Below are positions 8,318 to 16,096 of a DNA stretch of 42,832 nucleotides, piece after piece. The stretch's first letter is position 1. Each line of letters starts with the position of its first letter. The stretch spans positions 1 through 42,832 of the forward strand of contig NZ_JBHLVH010000017.1 of assembly GCF_042433515.1 (NCBI RefSeq), given 5' to 3'. The notes under the pieces were generated by a model. It ran no database searches, was not told the origin of the DNA, and saw only the letters and a program-made list of their open reading frames with translations. Source of the DNA: Kytococcus schroeteri. GTDB lineage: Bacteria; Actinomycetota; Actinomycetes; Actinomycetales; Dermatophilaceae. The translations under genes were made by a program, and so were the position numbers.

Positions 8318-9694
8318 TCAGGGCTCGAGCAGCTCCGTGACAAGCGCCGCGATCGGGGACCGCTCCGAGCGGGTCAGCGTGACGTGCGAGAAGAGCGGCC
8401 GCCCCTTGAGCGCCTCGATGACCGCCGCCACCCCGTCGTGCCGGCCGACCCGCAGGTTGTCGCGCTGCGCCACGTCGTGCGTGAGCACCACCCGGCTGTT
8501 CTGCCCGATGCGGGTGAGCACCGTGAGCAGCACGTTGCGTTCCAGGGACTGTGCCTCGTCGACGATGACGAAGGCGTCGTGCAGGGAGCGCCCGCGGATG
8601 TGCGTCAGCGGCAGCACCTCGATGAGGCCGCGGTCGACGACCTCCTCCACCACCTCGCGCGAGACGACCGCCCCCAGGGTGTCGAAGACGGCCTGCGCCC
8701 ACGGCCCCATCTTCTCGTTCTCGCTGCCCGGCAGGTAGCCCAGCTCCTGCCCACCCACCGGGTAGAGCGGGCGGAAGACGATCACCTTGCTCTGCTGCCG
8801 GCGCTCCATGACCGCCTCGAGGCCCGCGCACAGGGCGAGGGCCGACTTGCCGGTGCCAGCGTGGCCGCCCAGGGAGACGATGCCGACGTCCGGGTCGAGC
8901 AGCAGGTCCAGCGCCACCCGCTGCTCGGCGCTGCGGCCGTGCAGGCCGAACGCGTCCCGGTCCCCGCGCACCATGCGCAGCGCCCCGTCCGGCGAGACCC
9001 TGGCCAGTCCGGACCCGGTGGGCGAGGTGAGCACCACGCCGGTGTGGCAGGGCAGGGTGAGGGCCTCCTCGACCACCACGCGCCCCTCGTCGTAGAGGGA
9101 GTCCATCTGCTCGGCGGTCACTGTCAGGGAGGTCATGCCGGTCCAGCCGGAGTCGACCGCCATCTCGTTCCGGTACTCCTCGGCGTCCAGCCCCGCGGCC
9201 GAGGCCTTCACCCGCATCGGCAGGTCCTTGGAGACCACACAGACGTCCAGCCCCTCGTCCGCGAGGTTGCGCGCCACCGAGAGGATGCGCGTGTCGTTGT
9301 CCCCCAGCCGGAAGCCCGCCGGCAGCGAGGAGGGGTCGGTGTGGTTGAGCTCCACCCGCAGCCAGCCCCCGCCCTCGGTGGGGACCGGCTGGTCGAGCTG
9401 GCCGTGCTGAACCCGCAGGTCGTCGAGGATCCGCAGGGCCGAGCGGGCGAAGTAGCCGAGCTCCGGGTGGTGGCGCTTGGCCTCGAGCTCGGTGATGACC
9501 ACCACCGGCAGCACCACGTCGTGCTCGGCGAAGCGCATCATCGCGCGGGGGTCGGACAGCAGGACCGAGGTGTCCACCACGTAGGTGCGGACGGCGGTGG
9601 CCGCCTGCGCCGGGGCGTGGCCGGACGCCGTGACGGTGGCCACCTCACCCCCTCGCAGTCCGTCCCCCGTGGAGTGCTGCGTGTGACCGGTCAT
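8318..9694 (-). CDS. phoH2: PhoH family protein with N-terminal PIN domain (PhoH2-like)
   Basis: A cytoplasmic P-loop ATPase fused to a PIN-type nuclease domain; the family is proposed to act as an ATP-driven RNA helicase/ribonuclease. The PIN domain covers about residues 36-165 with acidic residues Asp41 (VVDTSVL) and Glu69 (ITELEAKR). The PhoH domain (about 245-445) has Walker A GGHAGTGKS at 276-284 and Walker B VIVDEAQ near 370. At 458 aa it matches the actinobacterial PhoH2 type. ATG 9694 is chosen for the AGGAGG four bases upstream; the longer frame upstream lacks a site. A PHO-box-like repeat at 9813-9830 suggests phosphate-responsive control, consistent with phoH genes in E. coli and Corynebacterium. 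Confidence 0.93.
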   Translation of the reverse strand: MTGHTQHSTGDGLRGGEVATVTASGHAPAQAATAVRTYVVDTSVLLSDPRAMMRFAEHDVVLPVVVITELEAKRHHPELGYFARSALRILDDLRVQHGQLDQPVPTEGGGWLRVELNHTDPSSLPAGFRLGDNDTRILSVARNLADEGLDVCVVSKDLPMRVKASAAGLDAEEYRNEMAVDSGWTGMTSLTVTAEQMDSLYDEGRVVVEEALTLPCHTGVVLTSPTGSGLARVSPDGALRMVRGDRDAFGLHGRSAEQRVALDLLLDPDVGIVSLGGHAGTGKSALALCAGLEAVMERRQQSKVIVFRPLYPVGGQELGYLPGSENEKMGPWAQAVFDTLGAVVSREVVEEVVDRGLIEVLPLTHIRGRSLHDAFVIVDEAQSLERNVLLTVLTRIGQNSRVVLTHDVAQRDNLRVGRHDGVAAVIEALKGRPLFSHVTLTRSERSPIAALVTELLEP

Positions 9695-9812
9695 GACGCC
9701 TCCTGTCCCGCGCCGGGTCGACGCGGGTCGACTCGTTGACACCCCCGAATCTAGGGGTCGGTCGACACGCCGGGCGCACAGTCCGGCAGGGGTCCCCGAG
9801 CGTTGTCCAGAC

Positions 9813-9830
9813 GTTCACGCGGCGTTCAAG
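9813..9830 (+). promoter_or_regulatory. PHO-box-like 11-bp direct repeat upstream of phoH
   Basis: GTTCACG (9813-9819), spacer CGGC, then GTTCAAG (9824-9830), an exact 11-bp period on the plus strand. On the phoH strand it reads TTGAACG-N4-GTGAACG, comparable with the tandem CCTGTGAA units of Corynebacterium PhoR. It lies about 120 bases upstream of the phoH start in the gap between phoH and the prenyl synthase gene. A -10-like TAGATT is found on the minus strand at 9754-9749. Confidence 0.6.
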
Positions 9831-9878
9831 CAGGGGCGGCCGGGAGCACGTCGGCCGCCTCGGGCCGGCGGTGGGCGC

Positions 9879-10667
9879 TCAGCGACCGAAGCGACGCTCG
9901 CGCCCGGCGTAGGCACGCAACGCCCGCAGGAAGTCGACCCGCCGGAAGTCCGGCCAGTAGGCCTCGCAGAAGTAGAACTCGCTCTTCTCGCTCTGCCAGA
10001 GCAGGAAGCCCCCCAGGCGCTGCTCACCGGAGGTGCGGATCACCAGGTCCGGGTCCGGCTGCCCGCGGGTGTACAGGTGCTCCCCGATGGCCTCCGGCGT
10101 CACCCGGTCGGCCGCCTCGGCGATGTCGAGGCCCTCGGCGTGCCACTGCCGCAGCATCGAGGCCACCGCGTCGCTGACCTCCTGGCGTCCGCCGTAGCTG
10201 ATGGCCACGTTCACGAGCAGCCCGTCCACGTCCTCGGTACGGCGGACCGCCTCCTGGAGGACCCCACGGGTGGACTCCGGCAGGAGCCCCGGCGAGCCGA
10301 CAAGGTGCACGCGCCAGCGCCCGCTCGCGGCGAGGTCGGTGACGGCCTTCTCGATGATGGCCAGCAGCGGCTCGAGCTCCGTGGCGGGGCGCTTGAGGTT
10401 GTCCGTGGAGAGCATCCACAGCGTGACCACCTCGATGCCGAGCTCCTCGCACCACCCGAGGAAGGGCTCGATGTTCTCGGCACCCGCCCGGTGCCCCTCC
10501 GCGGTGTCGCTCCCGCGCTCCCGGGCCCAGCGGCGGTTGCCGTCCAGCATCACGCCCACGTGGCGGGGCAGCCGGTCGGCCTCGAGCTCCTGGGAGAGCC
10601 GCTGCTCGTAGGCGCCGTAGACCAGGCCACGCACGCGGCCGGCCGAGCCTCCCGTGGACTCGCTCAC
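9879..10667 (-). CDS. Short-chain Z-isoprenyl diphosphate synthase (UppS/Rv1086 family)
   Basis: Condenses isopentenyl diphosphate onto an allylic diphosphate in cis. The protein is 262 aa, with the catalytic Asp42 in MLDGNRRWARE, the allylic-site segment TLWMLSTDNLKRP, and the C-terminal RTSGEQRLGGFLLWQSEKSE that binds diphosphate. Mycobacterium Rv1086, also 262 aa, makes Z,E-farnesyl diphosphate that a second synthase extends to decaprenyl diphosphate. The neighbours (mca, a small membrane protein, DUF4307, greA) match the Rv1080c-Rv1086 region, so the farnesyl-forming role is more likely than full undecaprenyl synthesis, but chain length cannot be read with certainty. The GTG start overlaps the upstream stop (GTGA), implying translational coupling. 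Confidence 0.88.
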   Translation of the reverse strand: MSESTGGSAGRVRGLVYGAYEQRLSQELEADRLPRHVGVMLDGNRRWARERGSDTAEGHRAGAENIEPFLGWCEELGIEVVTLWMLSTDNLKRPATELEPLLAIIEKAVTDLAASGRWRVHLVGSPGLLPESTRGVLQEAVRRTEDVDGLLVNVAISYGGRQEVSDAVASMLRQWHAEGLDIAEAADRVTPEAIGEHLYTRGQPDPDLVIRTSGEQRLGGFLLWQSEKSEFYFCEAYWPDFRRVDFLRALRAYAGRERRFGR

Positions 10668-10996
10668 GCGCCGTGGCCCCCGCGCGGTGTGGGGTCCTCA
10701 GTGGGCTCCGCACCCTCGGCAGGGTCGTCGGCGGCGGGGATGGAGTCACGGCGCGCGGTGGACTGCTGGCCCGGCACGCGGTCCTCGACCGTGTGGATGA
10801 CGCGCGGGGACTCCCCCGGGCGCATGCCGGCGTGCTGCTTCTCGAGATAGCTGACCCGGCGCAGGTGGCGGGTCATGCTCCACCCCAGCGCCCAGATGGC
10901 CAGCGCGATGACGAACAGGGCCAGGAAGGCCCCCAGGCCACCATTGATGGAGACGTTGGTGTCGCCTCCACCCTGCGCGAGGAACGGTCCACCCAT
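10664..10996 (-). CDS. Small single-pass membrane protein of unknown function (Rv1083-like position)
   Basis: A 110-aa protein with one clear transmembrane segment (about residues 20-40, LGAFLALFVIALAIWALGW), followed by a basic stretch (TRHLRRVSYLEKQH) and a hydrophilic, disordered, Pro/Asp/Glu-rich tail. By the positive-inside rule the tail is probably cytoplasmic. No catalytic motif is seen. Its start overlaps the mca stop (TGATG) and its stop overlaps the prenyl synthase start (GTGA), so the three genes are one coupled operon. The position matches Rv1083 between mca and Rv1086 in Mycobacterium; the function there is also unknown to me. Confidence 0.8.
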   Translation of the reverse strand: MGGPFLAQGGGDTNVSINGGLGAFLALFVIALAIWALGWSMTRHLRRVSYLEKQHAGMRPGESPRVIHTVEDRVPGQQSTARRDSIPAADDPAEGAEPTEDPTPRGGHGA

Positions 10997-11943
10997 CACG
11001 ACTCCTTGGTCCGTGCCCGGCCGTCGTGCGCCATCCGGTCCCACGACGCCTTCCGGGCGATCTCGTCGGCTTCCGCCGCGTCCGCCGGCAGACCCGCGAA
11101 CAGGTCGTCCTCGGGCAGCTGCACGGGCACCAGGGACACGGCCAGCTCGTAGTCCTCCCAAGGGTATGCGCTGCGCTGCACGTCGATCGGGACGCTGAAG
11201 AACCAGCCCTCCGGGTCGATCTGCGTGGCGTGGGCGCGCAGCGCGTCGTCGCGGCGCTCGAAGAACTCGGCGCACTCCACCCGCGTGGTGAGGGTGCGGC
11301 GCGGTCGGTCACGCATCCGCTCCATCCAGTCCACGTAGGGCGACTCCAGACCGGCCGCCTCGCACCCGGCGTGCAGGGCCTCGATGCGGTCCGGGTTGAA
11401 GCCCTGGTTGTAGTAGACCTTCAGCGGCTGCCAGGGCTCGCCGGCGTGCGGGAAGCGCTCCGCGTCCCCTGCCGCCTCCACCGCCGCCATCGTCACCACG
11501 TGGGTCATGATGTGGTCGGGGTGGGGGTAGCCGCCGTTCTCGTCGTAGGTGGTCACCACGTGAGGGCGGCGCTCACGGATCACCCGGACCAGGGCCTCGG
11601 TGGTGACCTCCAGCGGCTCCAACGCGAAGCAGCCGTCGGGCAGCGGCGGCAGCGGGTCCCCCTCCGGCAGGCCGGAGTCCACGAAGCCGAGCCACACGTG
11701 GTCGACCCCCAGGATCTCCTGGGCCGCGGCCATCTCCCGGCGCCGTACCTCCACGATGTTGCGCAGCACCTGGGGGTCGTCCTGCAGCCGCGGGTTGAGC
11801 ACGTCGCCGCGCTCCCCGCCGGTGCACGAGACGACGGTGACCGGGTGCCCGGCCGCGACGTAGCGCAGCATCGTGCCGGCGCCCTTGCTCGACTCGTCGT
11901 CGGGGTGGGCGTGGACGGCGAGCAGGCGGAGCTGGTCGGTCAC
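10996..11943 (-). CDS. mca: Mycothiol S-conjugate amidase
   Basis: Cleaves mycothiol S-conjugates of electrophiles and drugs to a mercapturic acid, which is exported, and GlcN-Ins, which is recycled. The 315-aa protein belongs to the LmbE/PIG-L zinc deacetylase family: HAHPDDE at residues 11-17 supplies zinc ligands and the catalytic Asp, and HPDHIMTH supplies the third ligand. ERGDVLNPRLQ is typical of Mca and MshB. The neighbourhood (greA, DUF4307, Rv1083-like gene) favours Mca over MshB. The GTG start at 11943 has GGAAGG about 7 bases upstream. It is the first gene of the mca-membrane protein-prenyl synthase operon and implies that the host makes mycothiol. Confidence 0.93.
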   Translation of the reverse strand: MTDQLRLLAVHAHPDDESSKGAGTMLRYVAAGHPVTVVSCTGGERGDVLNPRLQDDPQVLRNIVEVRRREMAAAQEILGVDHVWLGFVDSGLPEGDPLPPLPDGCFALEPLEVTTEALVRVIRERRPHVVTTYDENGGYPHPDHIMTHVVTMAAVEAAGDAERFPHAGEPWQPLKVYYNQGFNPDRIEALHAGCEAAGLESPYVDWMERMRDRPRRTLTTRVECAEFFERRDDALRAHATQIDPEGWFFSVPIDVQRSAYPWEDYELAVSLVPVQLPEDDLFAGLPADAAEADEIARKASWDRMAHDGRARTKES

Positions 11944-12084
11944 GAGTCACCTTCCTCGTTGGGGGCGGGCGCGCCATCGGGCGCGCGGGCCGATGGACCA
12001 CAATGGTGCGTCGGCCATTGTCCCCCATGACCTGGCCGCCCCCTGCGGCCGGGAGGCCGCGGCCGCGATCCCCGAGGAGCCCCG

Positions 12085-12465
12085 ATGTCCACGCCCGCCC
12101 GCCCCCGCACCACCCCCTCGCAGCGCCGGTGGTGGGTCGTCGGCACGGTGCTCGTGGGTCTGGCCACCGCCCTGGTGGTCTGGTACGGCATCGCCCTGAA
12201 CACCAACAAGCCCAACTGGTTCTACGCCGGGCACGAGAAGATCACCGACAGCTCGGTGACCGTCATCTACGACGTGCACCGTGAGCCCGACCGCCCCGTG
12301 GTGTGCCGGCTGGTGGCCGAGAACGAGAACCACGAGGTGGTGGGCACCCGCGACGTCACCGTCCCGCCCCGGGGCGCGGGCTCCACCCGGGAGCGATCGG
12401 TGGTGCAGACCACCTCGCGGCCACTGGTGGGCAACGTGACGGGCTGCTGGTACCCCGAGGGGTGA
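12085..12465 (+). CDS. DUF4307 membrane protein
   Basis: A 126-aa protein with one N-terminal transmembrane helix (about residues 17-38, WWVVGTVLVGLATALVVWYGIAL) and an extracytoplasmic beta-rich domain containing VVCRLVAENENHEVVGTRDVTV and a single distal Cys in GCWYPEG. This is the DUF4307 family (Rv1081c in Mycobacterium), widespread in actinobacteria next to greA and of unknown function. The ATG at 12085 has GAGGAG about 6 bases upstream. It is divergent from mca and lies 161 bases before greA. Confidence 0.88.
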   Translation: MSTPARPRTTPSQRRWWVVGTVLVGLATALVVWYGIALNTNKPNWFYAGHEKITDSSVTVIYDVHREPDRPVVCRLVAENENHEVVGTRDVTVPPRGAGSTRERSVVQTTSRPLVGNVTGCWYPEG

Positions 12466-12533
12466 CTCCCCGCCGCGCAATGGCGGAAAACGGGTACCCG
12501 GCGTAGACTCATCCCTCATACCCACGTACACCC

Positions 12534-12566
12534 AGGTCCGGTCGCGAAGCTGGCGGCCGGACCTTT
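12534..12566 (+). terminator. Hairpin with short T-run between DUF4307 gene and greA
   Basis: AGGTCCGG (12534-12541) pairs with CCGGACCT (12557-12564), extended inward by four more pairs including one G-T, and followed by TT. It may end the DUF4307 transcript. A -10-like TAGACT at 12504-12509 lies ahead of it, so it could instead sit in the greA leader. Confidence 0.5.
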
Positions 12567-12626
12567 CCGCAGTCCGGCACGGCGAGCACCGCCGGCCGGA
12601 CCGCCACTCTGCTAAGGAGAGTGACC

Positions 12627-13121
12627 ATGGCTGACGCCACCCAGGAGACGACCTACCTGACGCGCGCCGCGTACGACCGCCTGAGCGCCGAGCTCGAGCA
12701 GCTCAAGGGCCCGGGCCGCCGGGACATCGCCCAGCAGATCGAGGAGGCCCGCTCCGAGGGCGACCTCAAGGAGAACGGCGGCTACCACGCCGCCAAGGAG
12801 GAGCAGGGCAAGATGGAGAGCCGCATCCAGCAGCTCACCACCCTGCTGCAGAACGCCGAGGTGGGCGAGGAGCCCCCGGCCGACGACGGCGTCGTGGAGC
12901 CGGGCATGGTCGTCACCATCGAGATGTTCGGTGACACCGAGACCTTCCTGTTCGGCAACCGCGAGATCGCCGACGGCGACGACCTGGAGGTCTACTCCGA
13001 GAAGTCCCCGCTGGGCCAGGCCATCGACGGCCACACCCGGGGCGAGACCGTGGCCTACGAGGCCCCGAACGGCAAGCAGATCGACGTGAAGATCGTGGAG
13101 GTCCGCCCCTACGACGGCTGA
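12627..13121 (+). CDS. greA: Transcription elongation factor GreA
   Basis: Binds the secondary channel of RNA polymerase and stimulates cleavage of backtracked transcripts. The 164-aa protein has the N-terminal coiled coil (about 8-80), including the acidic tip region ARSEGDLKENGGYHAAKEEQ, and the C-terminal FKBP-like globular domain with YSEKSPLGQAIDGHTRGETV. The ATG at 12627 is chosen because AAGGAG lies 7 bases ahead; the GTG at 12621 overlaps the spacer. It is followed 12 bases later by a perfect 20-bp hairpin. Confidence 0.96.
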   Translation: MADATQETTYLTRAAYDRLSAELEQLKGPGRRDIAQQIEEARSEGDLKENGGYHAAKEEQGKMESRIQQLTTLLQNAEVGEEPPADDGVVEPGMVVTIEMFGDTETFLFGNREIADGDDLEVYSEKSPLGQAIDGHTRGETVAYEAPNGKQIDVKIVEVRPYDG

Positions 13122-13133
13122 CCACCGCACCCT

Positions 13134-13175
13134 GCGCAGGGCCCCACCGGTTCGTGAACCGGTGGGGCCCTGCGC
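13134..13175 (+). terminator. greA terminator, perfect 20-bp stem
   Basis: Two fully complementary 20-base arms with a 2-base centre (GT; in practice a slightly larger loop) start 12 bases past the greA stop. No T-run follows. It separates greA from msrA. Confidence 0.85.
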
Positions 13176-13211
13176 GTGTCCACGACACACCCCGGGTGGG
13201 ACGATGGGGCC

Positions 13212-13844
13212 ATGAGCTCGCTGCTTCCCGCCGGAACCCCGCACGCCGTCCTGGACGTCCCGATGGACTCCTGGCCCGAGGGCAGCGAGGTGGTGCACCT
13301 GGCGGCCGGCTGCTTCTGGGGCGTGGAGCGCTTCTTCTGGCAGCTGCCCGGCGTGGTGACCACCTCGGTGGGTTACATGGGCGGCACCGACCCGCACCCC
13401 ACCTACGAGTCGGTGTGCCGCGGGACGACCGGCCACGCCGAGACCGTGCAGGTCGTGTTCGACCCCGCGCGCACCCGCATCGACGAGGTGCTCAAGGTGT
13501 TCTGGGAGAACCACGACCCCACCCAGGGCGACCGGCAGGGAAACGACGTCGGCACCCAGTACCGCTCGGCCGTGTTCTGCACCACCGACCACCAGGTGGC
13601 CGTCGCTCGCGCCACCGCCGCGGCGATGCAGGAGCAGCTCACCGCCGCCGGGTACGGGCCGATCACCACCGAGATCGTGCCGCCGGAGCAGCTGGGCGAG
13701 TACCACCTCGCCGAGGAGTACCACCAGCAGTACCTGCACAAGAACCCCGACGGGTACTGCATGCACGGCCCCAACGGGCTCTCGTGCCCCGTGGGGCTGG
13801 TGGCCCTGCCCGCGCAGACCGACGTGCTGCCCCCGCAGGGCTGA
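13212..13844 (+). CDS. msrA: Peptide-methionine (S)-S-oxide reductase
   Basis: Reduces S-methionine sulfoxide in proteins and as free amino acid. The 210-aa protein has the catalytic motif GCFWG (nucleophilic Cys34), GYMGGTDPHPTYESVCRGTTGHAE, and the C-terminal EYHQQYLHKNPDGYC with a candidate resolving Cys. The ATG at 13212 gives the usual N-terminus; the upstream frame overlaps the greA terminator. It ends 3 bases before the end of the convergent response-regulator gene. Confidence 0.95.
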   Translation: MSSLLPAGTPHAVLDVPMDSWPEGSEVVHLAAGCFWGVERFFWQLPGVVTTSVGYMGGTDPHPTYESVCRGTTGHAETVQVVFDPARTRIDEVLKVFWENHDPTQGDRQGNDVGTQYRSAVFCTTDHQVAVARATAAAMQEQLTAAGYGPITTEIVPPEQLGEYHLAEEYHQQYLHKNPDGYCMHGPNGLSCPVGLVALPAQTDVLPPQG

Positions 13845-13847
13845 GGC

Positions 13848-14528
13848 TCACCAGGCCGGTGCGTCGCCCCGGGCCGAGAGCAGCTGCAGGATCGCCTTGA
13901 CCCGGCGGTTGTCCTCCCCCGGCGCCAGGCCGAGCTTGGCGAAGATGTTGGACACGTGCTTGGCCACGGCCGCCCCCGAGAGGACGAGCTCGGCAGCGAT
14001 CTCGCCGTTGGACAGCCCACGGGCCATGAGCTCCAGCACCTCGTGCTCCCGGTCGGTGAGCTCGCGGAGGCCCGGGCTGCCGGCGCTCATCATGGCGCGG
14101 GTGATCTCCGGGCCGGTCACCACGCCGCCGGAGAGCACGAGGTCCAGCGAGGCGACGAAGTCGTCCACCTCGGCCACGCGGTCCTTGAGCAGGTAACCGG
14201 TGCCACCCGCCCCCTGGAGGGCGAACAGCCGCTGCGCGTGCACGGGCACCACGTACTGGCTCACCACCATCACCGCCAGCCCGGGGTGGGCGGTCCTGAG
14301 GTCCACCGCCACGCGGATGCCGTCGTCGGTCATGCCCGGGGGCATGCGGGCGTCGGTGACGACCCCGTCCGGGAGGGCCCCCTGCGCGGCGAGCTCGCCC
14401 ACCACCTGCGCCAGGTCGTCGGCGCGGGCGGCCTGCGCCACCACCTCGTAGCCACGGCGCTCGAGCAGGCCCACGAGGCCCTCGCGGAGGATCGCCGAGT
14501 CGTCCGCCACCACCAACCGGGCCGTCAC
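13848..14528 (-). CDS. LuxR/NarL-family response regulator
   Basis: A 226-aa DNA-binding regulator. The receiver domain (about 1-125) has Asp9/Asp10 and the phosphoacceptor Asp59 (VVTDARMPP), Ser/Thr in VVSQYV, and Lys in YLLKDR. The C-terminal LuxR-type helix-turn-helix is LTDREHEVLELMARGLSNGE followed by IAAELVLS. Its GTG start overlaps the stop of the sensor-kinase gene (GTGA), so the pair is coupled. The kinase-regulator pair is divergent from an FtsX-type ABC transporter, a common arrangement where the regulator controls that transporter. Confidence 0.94.
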   Translation of the reverse strand: MTARLVVADDSAILREGLVGLLERRGYEVVAQAARADDLAQVVGELAAQGALPDGVVTDARMPPGMTDDGIRVAVDLRTAHPGLAVMVVSQYVVPVHAQRLFALQGAGGTGYLLKDRVAEVDDFVASLDLVLSGGVVTGPEITRAMMSAGSPGLRELTDREHEVLELMARGLSNGEIAAELVLSGAAVAKHVSNIFAKLGLAPGEDNRRVKAILQLLSARGDAPAW

Positions 14529-15238
14529 AGCGGCACCCCCGTCTCGCCTCGCATGAGGAGCAACGGTATCGAGGCCGCCACCTGGGTGGGGCCGCCCGCC
14601 GGACTCGTGACCGTGACCTCCCCACCGAAGGCCGCGATGCGCTCGCTCAGGCCCGAGAGCCCCCCACCCGGTTCGACCACCGCCCCGCCGGGTCCGGTGT
14701 CCACCACCGAGACCCGCAGGTCGGTGTCGGCCCCCAGCAGCACCGTCACCTGTGCGCCCGGTGCGTGCTTGGCGGCGTTGGCGATGGCCTCGCAGGCGAA
14801 GAACCACGCCGAGACGAGCACTCCCTCGGGGACCTCCGGCAACGGGTGCGGGCACACCACACGCACCGCCTGGCCGCTGCTCCGTGCCACCTCCCACAGG
14901 GCGGCCTCCAGCCCCTGCTCGGCAAGGGTGGCCGGGTGGATGCCGCGCACCGTGGCGCGCAGGGCCTCCAGCCCGTCGGTGAGCTGGCCCGCGGCGCGGC
15001 GGAGCAGGTCGGCCAGTTCGGCGTCCTGCGTGGCCACCTCGAGGGACCGGGCCTCACCGAGCAGCATCGCGGCGGCCACGAGGTACTGCTGCGCACCGTC
15101 GTGCAGGTCGCGCTCCACCCGGCGGCGCTCCACCTCGTAGGCCTGCACCACCTCCCGGCGCGATGCGGTGAGCGCGGCGATGCGCCGTTCGGCCTCCTGC
15201 TCGCGGGAGGCCGAGCGGCGGCGACGGAAGAGGTCCAC
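14525..15238 (-). CDS. Cytoplasmic two-component sensor histidine kinase (HisKA_3 family)
   Basis: Phosphorylates the adjacent response regulator. The 237-aa protein has a short coiled N-terminus, the HisKA_3 box VERDLHDGAQQYLV with phosphorylated His46, and a GHKL ATPase domain (EAIANAAKHA N-box, VVDTGPGG and GGGLSGLSERI G-boxes). There is no transmembrane segment or obvious sensor domain, unlike most NarL-type partners; it may sense through a membrane partner such as the divergent transporter. The start is uncertain: GTG 15238 lacks a good ribosome site, and GTG 15328 would add 30 residues without adding a sensor. Confidence 0.88.
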   Translation of the reverse strand: MDLFRRRRSASREQEAERRIAALTASRREVVQAYEVERRRVERDLHDGAQQYLVAAAMLLGEARSLEVATQDAELADLLRRAAGQLTDGLEALRATVRGIHPATLAEQGLEAALWEVARSSGQAVRVVCPHPLPEVPEGVLVSAWFFACEAIANAAKHAPGAQVTVLLGADTDLRVSVVDTGPGGAVVEPGGGLSGLSERIAAFGGEVTVTSPAGGPTQVAASIPLLLMRGETGVPL

Positions 15239-15367
15239 GGCCGCGAAACTACCGGAGCCACCCGAGCGGCCGGAGGACGCGGGCCACCTGCGGGGTAGTG
15301 CCAGCACCACCTGCGAACCATCGCCCACACTGTTCCGGAAGCGCCCTCCGCGCCGTCGAATGGAGCC

Positions 15368-16096
15368 ATGAACACCCACACCGCGCAGACCAGGACGCCA
15401 GCACCCGTGCTGGCCACCGACGACATCACCGTCGCCTACGGCGGCGTGCAGGCCCTGGCCGGGGTGAGCCTGGCCATCGCCCCCGGGGAGACGGTGGCGG
15501 TCATGGGCCCGTCCGGCTCCGGCAAGTCCACCCTGCTCCACTGCCTCTCGGGCATCCTCGTGCCCACCCGGGGCGAGGTGCGGCTGGGCGGTGAGCCGCT
15601 CTCGAGCCTCGACGACCGCCGCCGCTCGCACACCCGCCTGAGCCGGTTCGGCTTCGTCTTCCAGGACCACCAGCTCATCCCCGAGCTCTCCGCCCGCGAG
15701 AACGTGGCCCTGCCGATGATGCTCACCGGCACCTCGCGCGGGAAGGCCCTCACCGCGGCCGACCACGCCCTGGAGCAGATCGGCATCCCCCAGCTGCGCG
15801 GCCGCCGCCCCGGCGACATGTCCGGCGGCCAGGCGCAGCGCGTCGCCATCGCCCGTGCCCTGGTGGGCCAGCCGCAGGTGGTGTTCGCCGACGAGCCCTC
15901 CGGTGCCCTGGACCAGACCACCGGCCACGAGGTGATGCAACTGCTCACCGCCACCGTGGCCCACGCCGGGGCCGCCCTGGTGCTCGTGACGCACGACCCG
16001 GGCGTGGCCCGCTGGTGCGACCGCCTCGTGGAGATCCGCGACGGGCTGGTGCACACCGACCGCCCGACCCGCGAGCCGGTGGGGGTGGCCCGATGA
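15368..16096 (+). CDS. ABC transporter ATP-binding protein (MacB/FtsE-like)
   Basis: Nucleotide-binding subunit paired with the FtsX-type permease that follows. In 242 aa it shows Walker A GPSGSGKST (about 50-58), Q-loop FVFQDHQLIPELSARENV, signature MSGGQAQRVAIARAL, Walker B VVFADEPSGALD and the H-loop LVLVTHD. The sequence around the Q-loop is typical of the MacB/LolD/BceA group, which moves lipids, peptides or lipoproteins by mechanotransmission. The start ATG has GGAG close upstream. Its stop overlaps the permease start (ATGA). Divergent from the two-component genes. Confidence 0.93.
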   Translation: MNTHTAQTRTPAPVLATDDITVAYGGVQALAGVSLAIAPGETVAVMGPSGSGKSTLLHCLSGILVPTRGEVRLGGEPLSSLDDRRRSHTRLSRFGFVFQDHQLIPELSARENVALPMMLTGTSRGKALTAADHALEQIGIPQLRGRRPGDMSGGQAQRVAIARALVGQPQVVFADEPSGALDQTTGHEVMQLLTATVAHAGAALVLVTHDPGVARWCDRLVEIRDGLVHTDRPTREPVGVAR

